Assembly (NCBI GenBank): GCA_021163445.1
Contig: JAGGWR010000126.1
Span: forward strand, 1 to 32,925
Direction of reading: 5' to 3'
Length of the DNA stretch: 32,925 nt
Origin: Candidatus Tharpella aukensis
GTDB lineage: Bacteria > Desulfobacterota > Anaeroferrophillalia > Anaeroferrophillales > Tharpellaceae
Under the pieces are notes generated by a model. The model ran no database searches and was not told where the DNA came from. It saw nothing but the letters and a program-made list of their open reading frames with translations. Positions 24,717 to 31,721 of this stretch are shown in pieces. Each line of letters begins with the position of its first letter. Within the stretch, counting starts at the first letter, position 1. Both the position numbers and the translations under genes were made by a program.

Positions 24717-24967
24717 GTAACTGTTCAGTGTCCTGTTGAGATTGAAACCACCACCGGGCGTAAAGGCGCTTGTCCCTCCACTTATTAAGTAAAATTTCTG
24801 TTTTTCCAGCGCTCATTACGCTGAAATTGAAGAACTCGCTACCTCACTCAAACAGCTTCAATTTCGGGCGCGTAATTTATGCCCTTTGGGTATTTGCTGG
24901 GAAAACGACGAAATTTTACGAGACGTTCCGAGAAACCGCCTGAACGCCCTCCATGCTGAATAGCTAC
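24717..24967. repeat. Long palindromic element, copy 2 of family R1
   Basis: Termini are GTAACTGTTCAG and CTGAATAGCTAC, the same terminal sequence (with small changes) as R3 and R4. Inside, GTAAAATTTCTGTTTTTCCAGC faces its near reverse complement GCTGGGAAAACGACGAAATTTTAC. The centre shares CCTCACTCAAACAG with the copy at 1671-1906. Its left edge is overlapped by a perfect 25-bp palindrome AACAGTTACAAA-A-TTTGTAACTGTT (24701-24725) just after the pyrF stop. The element fills most of the 378-bp gap between pyrF and the next gene. Confidence 0.8.
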
Positions 24968-24978
24968 AAAACTTTTTC

Positions 24979-25007
24979 TTGACAAAGCTCTTTTTAGCTG
25001 CTAAATA
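24979..25007 (+). promoter_or_regulatory. Sigma70-type promoter
   Basis: TTGACA, a 17-nt spacer and TAAATA lie about 70 nt upstream of the gene at 25077. The -35 box begins 12 nt after the end of the R1 element. Confidence 0.65.
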
Positions 25008-25076
25008 GGATTAAGAAGATAGAGTTAATCGTTTTTTATGAGGCATTTAAATCATATTTGAAAGAGGAGATTTATC

Positions 25077-25517
25077 ATGTGTATAGAGATTAAACAACAG
25101 TGCTCAGGTGGTCATCAAAGTGCTCAATTCAGCAACCTTGACAATGTTTTGCCGGCTACAGTGATCAATAAAGTTTATTGTCCCGAGTGTCAGGATAAAC
25201 CGGGATTTGATGCCGCCACAATGCTTGAAGATAATGGCTGGTTGATAGATTATGATATGGAACTTGCCGTCTATCTTCTCGACAAGCATGGTATTGAAAA
25301 AGAGCTGGTTACGCCTGAATATCTTTTTGATAGCCGCTACTCAACCTGGCAGGGAATGTCGCCGACCGATATGGTGGAGAGCATTCGTGAGCGCCAGGAG
25401 ATTATCGCGCTGGCCAAAGTTGATAAGAAAAAATATTTCGCGACCATGAAGAGCTGGAGTATTGATCGGATGAAAGCTTTTACTGAGGCCGGTTGGCGTA
25501 AAGCCCAGACTGCCTAA
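25077..25517 (+). CDS. Hypothetical protein with putative Cys/His zinc site
   Basis: A soluble protein of 146 residues that I do not recognise. The N-terminal 45 residues hold MCIEIKQQCSGGH and VYCPECQDK, which together could form a zinc-ribbon-like site. The remainder is charged and mostly helical, with YFATMKSWSIDRMKAF near the end. There is no signal peptide. AGAGGAG precedes the ATG, a good promoter lies upstream and a strong terminator downstream, so it is a single-gene transcript and clearly expressed as a unit. Confidence 0.8.
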   Translation: MCIEIKQQCSGGHQSAQFSNLDNVLPATVINKVYCPECQDKPGFDAATMLEDNGWLIDYDMELAVYLLDKHGIEKELVTPEYLFDSRYSTWQGMSPTDMVESIRERQEIIALAKVDKKKYFATMKSWSIDRMKAFTEAGWRKAQTA

Positions 25518-25565
25518 GTTTATTTTTTTCTCTTCCCCTCCCCCTTCCGGGATAAGTTCCCGGGT

Positions 25566-25608
25566 AATGGCGGATTCGGTATGGTGCCGGATTCGCCATT
25601 ATTTTTTT
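25566..25608 (+). terminator. Rho-independent terminator
   Basis: AATGGCGGATTCGG, loop TATGGTG, CCGGATTCGCCATT, with G-T pairs, followed by ATTTTTTT. It ends the transcript of the 146-residue protein. Confidence 0.88.
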
Positions 25609-25627
25609 CAGGATCAGCACTGCCCGG

Positions 25628-26494
25628 CTATAAATTTTCTAGACTTTTTAAGACCCCATCGATCAGCCATTTCGGGGTTGAGGCCCCGGCACTGATGCCG
25701 ATAGTTTGTTTGCCAATAAACCATTTGGCTTTTAGATCCTCTGCCGTTTCAATATGATAAGAGGCTGGTTGTCTCTCAGTGCAAAGTTCATGCAGGCGGT
25801 TGGTGTTGGCACTGTTACGGCCTCCGATAATGAGCATGCAATCGCATCTTTTTGCAAGTTCGAGGGCTTCACTTTGACGGTCGCTGGTGGCTGTACAGAT
25901 AGTGTTGAAACAGCGTAACTCACCTTTAATGGTGAGCAGGGATAAAACAATCTTGTTGTAGAGTTGTTGTGACAAGGTGGTTTGCGCCAAAAGGGCAATG
26001 CGGGAAGAGTTGGGTTTTGTGAAAAACTCGGCTGGAATGTCGTCTGGTTTGGAAATGACCAAAGTTCGTTGCGGCTCTCCATAGCTGATCAGGCCGGTAA
26101 CTTCTGGATGGTCAAGTTCTCCGAGAATAAGAACCTGGTAGCCGGCGTCACTCATCTTTGCGACAATTTCCTGAGCTCGCCGGACATAGGGACAGGTGGC
26201 GTCAATTACGGTCAGGTTTGGCCGTTGTGCCAGCTCCTGGGCAAGTTGTTTAGTGATGCCATGTGACCTGATGATGACAACGCCCTGTACCAATTCGTTA
26301 ATATTATCAACCTGTTTGATGCCGATAGAGGCAAGCTGGTTGACGACCTGGGGATTGTGAATGATAGGCCCAAATGTGCGGATCTGAAGGGTGGGATATT
26401 TGTCGGGAGCTTTGTTGGCTAGATTTATGGCCCGTTTTACGCCAAAACAGAATCCGGCAGTAGCGGCAATTTCAATCTGTAATTTTTTAACCAT
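25628..26494 (-). CDS. ispH: 4-hydroxy-3-methylbut-2-enyl diphosphate reductase
   Basis: The last enzyme of the non-mevalonate isoprenoid pathway, a cytosolic oxygen-sensitive [4Fe-4S] enzyme. I start at the ATG giving MVKKLQIEIAATAGFCFG (288 residues); the track extends eight codons into cmk. The three cluster Cys residues are in GFCFGVKRA, DATCPYVRR and FNTICTATSDRQ. The substrate His residues lie in IIHNPQVV and IRSHGI. The start overlaps the cmk stop by 8 nt. Confidence 0.95.
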   Translation of the reverse strand: MVKKLQIEIAATAGFCFGVKRAINLANKAPDKYPTLQIRTFGPIIHNPQVVNQLASIGIKQVDNINELVQGVVIIRSHGITKQLAQELAQRPNLTVIDATCPYVRRAQEIVAKMSDAGYQVLILGELDHPEVTGLISYGEPQRTLVISKPDDIPAEFFTKPNSSRIALLAQTTLSQQLYNKIVLSLLTIKGELRCFNTICTATSDRQSEALELAKRCDCMLIIGGRNSANTNRLHELCTERQPASYHIETAEDLKAKWFIGKQTIGISAGASTPKWLIDGVLKSLENL

Positions 26495-27191
26495 TGAAAC
26501 GGGCCTTATAAAGATCAATTATAAGTTGGCTGACACCTTCAATGTCAAGATTTGCAGTGTCGACAAAAATTGCATCTTCAGCTTTGCGTAAGGGCGCCTC
26601 AGAGCGGGAACTATCGGCCTGGTCGCGATTGGCGATAGCCTCAGTAACACTCTTCAGATCAATTTCGGCATTTTCAGTATTCAGTTTCTGCTCCGCAAAG
26701 CGGCGTTTGGCCCGGGTGGCAAGATCTGCATCAAGATAAATCTTAAGGTCTGCATGGGGGAAGATGACAGTGCCAGCATCACGGCCATCAATAATGGCAG
26801 GGTTGTATTGGGCTGCGGCTCTTTGTAGTGGAAGTAGAGCCTTTCTGACACAGGCGACGCTTGAGACGGCTGATGCGAGAGCATCAATCTCCGGGCTGCG
26901 GATGGCGCTGGTCACCTCATGTTCGTTGCAAAAGACAAGATTATTTTCATTAGATGCCTGAAAGCGGATTTTGAGATTTTGCAGAAGTGTCTGCAGAGAA
27001 CTTTCGCAAGTTACATCAAGTCCGGCTTCTCGGGCCGCCCAGGCGACACAACGGTACATGGCTCCGGTATCGATATAGCTCAGGTTAAGCCGGGCGGCAA
27101 TCTTTTTGCTCACCGTACTCTTGCCCGCACCCGAAGGGCCGTCAATCGTAAGGATGAAATTTTTTTCCGGCTTTTGCATGTCAGTTCTCAT
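26487..27191 (-). CDS. cmk: Cytidylate kinase
   Basis: Phosphorylates CMP and dCMP, cytosolic. The P-loop GPSGAGKST is near residues 18-26, followed by YIDTGAMYR and the DGRDAGTVIFPHADLK segment that binds the nucleotide. The lid region has RAKRRFAEQ. The length is 234 residues from the track start. A second ATG four codons in (MQKPEKN, 27179) has a GAGA upstream and may be the true start. cmk and ispH form an overlapping pair. Confidence 0.94.
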   Translation of the reverse strand: MRTDMQKPEKNFILTIDGPSGAGKSTVSKKIAARLNLSYIDTGAMYRCVAWAAREAGLDVTCESSLQTLLQNLKIRFQASNENNLVFCNEHEVTSAIRSPEIDALASAVSSVACVRKALLPLQRAAAQYNPAIIDGRDAGTVIFPHADLKIYLDADLATRAKRRFAEQKLNTENAEIDLKSVTEAIANRDQADSSRSEAPLRKAEDAIFVDTANLDIEGVSQLIIDLYKARFNG

Positions 27192-27210
27192 ATTTTTATG
27201 AAAAGTTAAG

Positions 27211-27377
27211 GTAGCTATTCAGGTGGGTACTATCAAGCTATAGCATATAGCGGCGAACATCGCTTCGCTCTCCATAACCGATGGATACCCCAAGGGTACT
27301 TCCTCGCTATCGCTCAGGGCGCAAACTAAAGGTCTGTCCCCACACCGAGACAGTTTGAAGCGAAACCTGAATAGTTA
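27211..27377. repeat. Element R4 with shared termini
   Basis: GTAGCTATTCAGGT on the left and ACCTGAATAGTTA on the right are near-perfect inverted ends matching the R3 and R1 copy 2 termini. The interior (GCGGCGAACATCGCTTCGCT and onward) is unrelated to those. It lies 20 bp upstream of cmk. Confidence 0.7.
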
Positions 27378-27390
27378 AAAATTAAGAATT

Positions 27391-27567
27391 GATGGCGTCG
27401 TAAAAAATACGGGATGGCTAAGTAAAAATTTCGATAGACAAGATGATGTGGTTTTCCAGGCGCGAGACCATACATATAGTATGTCGAGTGTCTGGGAAAC
27501 CATATCATCGCAGGATATCGGAACTTTTTACGCCCCGCAGGAAGTACTCTTGGGGTGCAACGCCATC
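27391..27567. repeat. 177-bp imperfect palindrome R5
   Basis: The ends are GATGGCGT and ACGCCATC. Further in, GTAAAAATTTCGATAGAC and GATGTGGTTTTCCAG face their near complements CTGGGAAACCATATC and GATATCGGAACTTTTTAC. The centre is CATACATATAGTATG. It runs into the efp stop codon and, with R4, fills the 374-bp gap between cmk and efp. It could act as a terminator for efp or as a mobile palindrome. Confidence 0.75.
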
Positions 27568-28126
27568 AGGATTTGACTCGTTCCATATACTCGCCGGTGC
27601 GCGTGTCGATTCTTAGGCGGTCACCAGGGTTGATGAAAAGTGGGACATTTATGCGGGCTCCGGTTTCGACGGTAACCGGCTTGGTGACGCTGCTGGCGGT
27701 GTCACCTTTGAGGCCGGGTTCAGCTTCGGTTACTTCAAGATTGACAAATGTCGGTAGTTCCAGATTGATGACCCGGCCTTTGTAAAATAGAACCGTGACA
27801 ACACTATTCTCCTGAAGGAAATCCTTGGCTTTGCCGACAATCTCGGCGGTCAAAGCGGTCTGCTCGTAGGTGTCATTGTCCATGAAATGAAAATCGCCGT
27901 CGGTGTAGAGAAATTGCATCTCTTTCTCTTCGATGTCCGGTTTGCCGACTTTTTCACTGGAACGAAAGGTGCGGTCGACGACATTGCCATTGAGCAGGTT
28001 TTTCAGTTTTGTTCGGACAAAGGCACCACCTTTGCCCGGTTTAACATGTTGAAAGCTAACTATAATAAAAGGTTCATCGTTGATCTCAATTCGCAATCCC
28101 CGGCGAAAATCAGGTGTTGAATACAT
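27566..28126 (-). CDS. efp: Elongation factor P
   Basis: Binds the ribosomal E site and rescues stalling at polyproline. It has 186 residues, three beta-barrel domains (KOW-like, then two OB domains). The tip loop is HVKPGKGGAF, with the modifiable Lys of the PGKGGA type. The C-terminal ends NPGDRLRIDTRTGEYMERV. AAAGGA precedes the ATG. It lies 30 nt after the M24 peptidase gene in the familiar aroQ-pepQ-efp order. Lysine-modifying enzymes are not in the window. Confidence 0.96.
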   Translation of the reverse strand: MYSTPDFRRGLRIEINDEPFIIVSFQHVKPGKGGAFVRTKLKNLLNGNVVDRTFRSSEKVGKPDIEEKEMQFLYTDGDFHFMDNDTYEQTALTAEIVGKAKDFLQENSVVTVLFYKGRVINLELPTFVNLEVTEAEPGLKGDTASSVTKPVTVETGARINVPLFINPGDRLRIDTRTGEYMERVKS

Positions 28127-28156
28127 AGTTTTTTCCTTTTTTGTAGTATTTAAGTT

Positions 28157-29245
28157 TTAAGCGATGATCATCTTGTTTAAACTTTTGTCGATGGTTGTAA
28201 GTTTTTCGGCTCCCTGATCACTGAGATAGACCATATCTTCAACCCTGATGCCCCAACGGTTGGGGAAATAGCAGCCTGGCTCAATCGTAAAAACCATACC
28301 TGGTTCCAGCCTGCCCGCCGGTGAGTTTTGTGAGATCGAAGGAGCTTCATGAATTTCCAGGCCGACACCATGTCCGGTTCCGTGGTTGAACCATTGGTCA
28401 AGTTCGGCTTTAGCGAGCACCGATCGAACTTGATGATCAAGTTCTTGGGCGGTTATGCTCTTTTCCAAGGCCTTTAGACCCTGATTCTGGGCGTTGAGAA
28501 GGGCATTATAGACCCGTTGAACTTCTTTGTCTGGTTCTTCGAGAAAGAATGTGCAGGTTTGGTCGCTGTGGTAGCCTTGATAACAGGCGCCAAAATCGAT
28601 GGTGACAATATCGCCGGGATTGATGATACGTTTTGAAGCAACCCCGTGCGGCAGGGCCGAGCGGGGACCGCTGGCAACAATCAAGGGAAATGCCGCTTTT
28701 TCACCGCCGGCCCGGCGTAGTTGATACTCCATTTCAGCGGCCAGATCACGTTCGCTGATGCCGGGGCGGAGCTGCTTGAGGCTGATCTGTAGAGCTTGTT
28801 CAGCAATGGCAACAGCTTTGCGTAAGAGTGTGATCTCCCCCTCTTCTTTATATTTTCGTGGTTGAGAAAGGATAGAGGCAGCAACAACCGGTTCTTTACC
28901 GCCCAGGCTGCGGCGCAGTTTGAGCCATGTGCCGGCGCTTAAATTTATTTCATCAATGCCGAGTTTTACTATTTTATGATTCTCATTTATTTGCTGACAA
29001 AGGTCATCTAAAGATCTGATACGAATCAACTCAAGTGCGGCTGGAATCTCTGCCGCAGCTTGGGTCGTGTAACGTCCATCAGTAAAAAAAATGCCTTGCT
29101 TTGCGGTTAACAGAAGGTAGGCGCTGTCGCCGCTGTAACCAGTATAATAGTTGAGATTGGCCGGATGATTAATGAGAAAGGCGTCGCATTTAGCAACATC
29201 CAGCAGATTGCGAAGTTTTTCAAGTCGTTGTAAATGTGTATTCAT
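28157..29245 (-). CDS. M24 family aminopeptidase (Xaa-Pro type)
   Basis: A cytosolic metallopeptidase of 362 residues. An N-terminal creatinase-type domain (about 1-130, including NLNYYTGYSGDSAYLL) precedes the pita-bread catalytic domain. Metal ligands are visible: Asp in VTIDFGACYQGYHSDQTCTFF, His in GTGHGVGLEIHE, Glu in FTIEPGCYF, and Glu in IRVEDMVYL. The family cleaves dipeptides or N-terminal residues before Pro. Its exact substrate is not predictable. It begins 5 nt after the aroQ stop. Confidence 0.92.
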   Translation of the reverse strand: MNTHLQRLEKLRNLLDVAKCDAFLINHPANLNYYTGYSGDSAYLLLTAKQGIFFTDGRYTTQAAAEIPAALELIRIRSLDDLCQQINENHKIVKLGIDEINLSAGTWLKLRRSLGGKEPVVAASILSQPRKYKEEGEITLLRKAVAIAEQALQISLKQLRPGISERDLAAEMEYQLRRAGGEKAAFPLIVASGPRSALPHGVASKRIINPGDIVTIDFGACYQGYHSDQTCTFFLEEPDKEVQRVYNALLNAQNQGLKALEKSITAQELDHQVRSVLAKAELDQWFNHGTGHGVGLEIHEAPSISQNSPAGRLEPGMVFTIEPGCYFPNRWGIRVEDMVYLSDQGAEKLTTIDKSLNKMIIA

Positions 29246-29250
29246 CTAAT

Positions 29251-29688
29251 TTAAATATTCAGCAGCAGTTTAAATGTTTCAAGAGCGACCAGATAGGAGG
29301 TTGTACCAAAACCACTAATAGTGCCCCGGCAGACGGCTGCAGTCAGGGACTTTTGCCGGAACTCCTCTCGGGCGTTAATGTTGCTCAGATGAACCTCTAT
29401 AACCGGGAGCCCAATTGCAGCAATCGCATCTCGTATCGCGATGCTGGTATGGGTGAAAGCTGCAGGATTAATAATGATGCCGGAAAAACCTTCTTTCCCG
29501 GCGTTTTGCAGCCAGTCGATGATCTCGCCTTCATGGTTGCTTTGCCGGCAGACGGTTGTCAGTTCTAACTCTTGTCCGCGTCGGACAATCTCAAGGTTGA
29601 TCGTCTCCAGGCTTTTTGAGCCGTATATTTCAGGTTCACGCAGTCCCAGAAGGTTGAGGTTGGGGCCGTGAATAGTCAGAATCTTCAT
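29251..29688 (-). CDS. aroQ: 3-dehydroquinate dehydratase, type II
   Basis: A cytosolic dodecameric enzyme of the shikimate pathway. I start at the ATG giving MKILTIHGPNLNLLG (145 residues), which has AGAGGAG upstream; the track adds six codons. GPNLNLLGLREPEIYG holds the flexible lid Arg/Tyr, QSNHEGEIIDWL the Glu region, NPAAFTHTS the Asn and His, and EVHLSNI the catalytic His. The start overlaps the stop of the upstream gene as ATGA. Confidence 0.95.
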   Translation of the reverse strand: MKILTIHGPNLNLLGLREPEIYGSKSLETINLEIVRRGQELELTTVCRQSNHEGEIIDWLQNAGKEGFSGIIINPAAFTHTSIAIRDAIAAIGLPVIEVHLSNINAREEFRQKSLTAAVCRGTISGFGTTSYLVALETFKLLLNI

Positions 29689-29993
29689 GAACTCCTCTGC
29701 TTGCAAATGTTAGGTTGCTGTTTTTCAACGACCTTAAGCAGGTTCTTGAGGCGGCTGATCTGGCGTTGGGTGCGAATTGTTTTTTTGGCCGCAGCCGGGT
29801 TGGGTCGAGGTTTGAAATATTCCTTGATTTGGGAGATCTCTTTTTCATAAACTTGGGCCTTTTCCGGGTTTTGTCGGCCAAGTTTTTGGTAAATATCAAT
29901 AGCTTCACGCCAATGTCGCTGCTTGAGAAGGAGTTGGGCCATAGTTTCAGTCAAGATCGGCTGAGTGGAGCTATTGTTGTCGGAATCATTCAT
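29685..29993 (-). CDS. Small TPR-like helical protein
   Basis: A 102-residue cytosolic protein, not named. Residues 13-45 (ILTETMAQLLLKQRHWREAIDIYQKLGRQNPEK) form one good TPR-like helical pair, followed by a highly basic helical C-terminus (KKTIRTQRQISRLKNLLKVVEKQ). It is coupled to aroQ by an ATGA overlap and is the first gene of the aroQ-peptidase-efp unit. Similar single-TPR proteins occur in many anaerobic Proteobacteria; their function is not known to me. Confidence 0.75.
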   Translation of the reverse strand: MNDSDNNSSTQPILTETMAQLLLKQRHWREAIDIYQKLGRQNPEKAQVYEKEISQIKEYFKPRPNPAAAKKTIRTQRQISRLKNLLKVVEKQQPNICKQRSS

Positions 29994-30064
29994 AAACTAT
30001 ATTTCTTATTTGCTGAATAATGTGAAAAGCGACAATTATGACTATATTTTTCTGATGGCTCCAC

Positions 30065-30093
30065 CTGATAGTGGAAAAATTGCTTCAAGTCAA
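30065..30093 (-). promoter_or_regulatory. Possible promoter of the aroQ-efp unit
   Basis: On the minus strand TTGACT, a 17-nt spacer and TATCAG lie about 70 nt upstream of the small TPR-like gene. The -10 box is weak. Nearby, AGGATAGCAA and TTGCTACCCT (30158-30193) form a hairpin without a T run. Confidence 0.4.
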
Positions 30094-30198
30094 GTAGGTA
30101 GGAAGTTTGGAAATGTGGAATTGAACTGCTTAATGACTGGCCAGAGACTATTCTGCAGGATAGCAAAAATGAGGTTTCTGCTCTTGCTACCCTACGGA

Positions 30199-31170
30199 TT
30201 ACTGTTTGCCGAACAGGAGAATGAATGGGTTTATCAGTTCCGGGTCAAAATGTTCCGGGGTTTCACCTTTGATGATTTTCAGGGCGTCAAAGGTTGAAAG
30301 GGCTTTCTTGTAAGAGCGTTTAGTGGTCAGGGCATCGAAGACATCACAAAATGCACAGATTTTTCCGCCCTGTGAGATTTTTTCCCGGGAAAGTTTTTTT
30401 GGGTAGCCCGACCCACTGTAGCGTTCATGGTGACTGAGGATGATGTCAATAATGGCCGGGTTTCTGATCCCCATATCCCAGGCCAGCTCGGTTCCCAGCT
30501 TCGGGTGCTCCTGCATAAGCTCCCATTCACCTTGATCAAGAGCTCCTTGCTTGTTGATGATGGATGTGGGGATGCTGGCTTTGCCGAGATCGTGCAGAAA
30601 AAAACCCAGGCCTAAGGTTTTGAGTTCCGCATCACTTATTGATGGTAAGGTTTTAAGCGTCATCATGATGGCATATATGCCGACATTTATGGAGTGAGTG
30701 TAGGTGTAATAGTCCTGGTTGGTGATCATCATCAGCAGGTTGCTGGTTTTGGGGGATTGGGTGATGGTGTCAATCATGCAATCGACCAGGTTTCGGGTCT
30801 GGTCAATGCTTTCCGTGCAGGGGTGTAGAAAAAGTTCTTCAGTGATGTCGCTGGCGGTTTCGTAGATGATAGAAGCCTTGTCGTTTTCCGTTAGAGCGGG
30901 ATTGGACAGTATGGCCGTAAGATTTTTCTTGATATAGTTCAGGTAGCCATGTCGATCACAGGTATTGAGATAGAGATGGCTGACGCTGTTTTGTTTCAAT
31001 CGGTCGATTTTTGTGGTTGTCAGCAGGCTGTGTTCATTAAGGAAGAGGACATAGCGATCCTTGCCGGTGCGAAGAAAGAGTTTGATGCCGACTTGACGTT
31101 CAGGCGCAAGTGTGGAGAGAGGGACCTGTTGGTAGGGTGGGCCTGTAGGAGCTGGGGCTGTCGGTGTCAA
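30199..31170 (-). CDS. HD-GYP domain protein
   Basis: A 323-residue cytosolic protein with a DUF3391-like or other N-terminal segment (about 1-140) and an HD-GYP domain (about 145-323). The metal motif HDLGKASIP follows GLGFFLHDLG. The next His lies in EHPKLGTELA, and the diagnostic HHERYSGSGYPKKLS closely matches HHExxxGxGYP, then CAFCDVFDALTTKRSYKKA. c-di-GMP phosphodiesterase activity is the family expectation. The start is TTG at 31170, the only candidate before the conserved part, without an obvious ribosome site, so the N-terminus is uncertain. It points away from cooS. Confidence 0.9.
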   Translation of the reverse strand: MTPTAPAPTGPPYQQVPLSTLAPERQVGIKLFLRTGKDRYVLFLNEHSLLTTTKIDRLKQNSVSHLYLNTCDRHGYLNYIKKNLTAILSNPALTENDKASIIYETASDITEELFLHPCTESIDQTRNLVDCMIDTITQSPKTSNLLMMITNQDYYTYTHSINVGIYAIMMTLKTLPSISDAELKTLGLGFFLHDLGKASIPTSIINKQGALDQGEWELMQEHPKLGTELAWDMGIRNPAIIDIILSHHERYSGSGYPKKLSREKISQGGKICAFCDVFDALTTKRSYKKALSTFDALKIIKGETPEHFDPELINPFILLFGKQ

Positions 31171-31322
31171 TTTGCTCGTCCTTGGTGGTTTCGTGATTTT
31201 TGTAAGTGTACCTGTCTTATCTTCTTATGTGCTGTTTTATAATGGGTTAAAGTAGTTAATATTTTTAGATTAGTCAAATGGTAATTATGGAGACTTGCAA
31301 TTGTTTCTTGAACTATAAATTC

Positions 31323-31356
31323 GCGAAATTTTTGCGGCAGTGCGAAAAATATTCGC
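31323..31356. promoter_or_regulatory. Inverted repeat upstream of cooS
   Basis: GCGAAATTTTTGC and GCGAAAAATATTCGC pair with one small asymmetry. It lies in the 551-bp divergent gap between the HD-GYP gene and cooS. Its role is unknown; no T run follows. Other than this and the promoter region at 31590-31635, I see nothing in that AT-rich gap. Confidence 0.35.
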
Positions 31357-31589
31357 TGTATTTTGTTGCTGAAAGATTTTTGGTCACTTAATAATGATAA
31401 TTGACAGGTGAGAAACTTATAGTCATGTGGCTGTTTGCGGATAGAATTTTTTCTCGGATCGACTTATTAATTTAGAAAAAAGCGCAGGCATATACATAAA
31501 ATTCCAAGCTTTATTTTAAAAAAAATAATGATGAGCTGGGGAAAAGAACATTTTTCGGTATTATTAATGGGGCGAAGATTGGTTTTTTC

Positions 31590-31617
31590 TTTACTGACCA
31601 TGTCTGGGCGGTATACT
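31590..31617 (+). promoter_or_regulatory. Putative cooS promoter
   Basis: TTTACT, a 16-nt spacer and TATACT lie about 105 nt before the cooS ATG. The -10 box is embedded in an inverted repeat, GGGCGGTATA (31606-31615) and TATACCTGCCC (31625-31635), as expected for a repressor or activator site at the start point. Confidence 0.5.
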
Positions 31618-31721
31618 GATTGCATATACCTGCCCGCAAGTATTCAGTTTCGTTTTGGCGGTGAACGCCGAACGATCTTTTATAATGCCACTTAAAAACA
31701 CTATCAAGGAGGTAGTAACCA

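Noticed and set aside
29965-30297. Plus-strand ORF of 110 residues
   Set aside because: It overlaps the starts and ends of two well-supported minus-strand genes, has no ribosome site and shows no family features.
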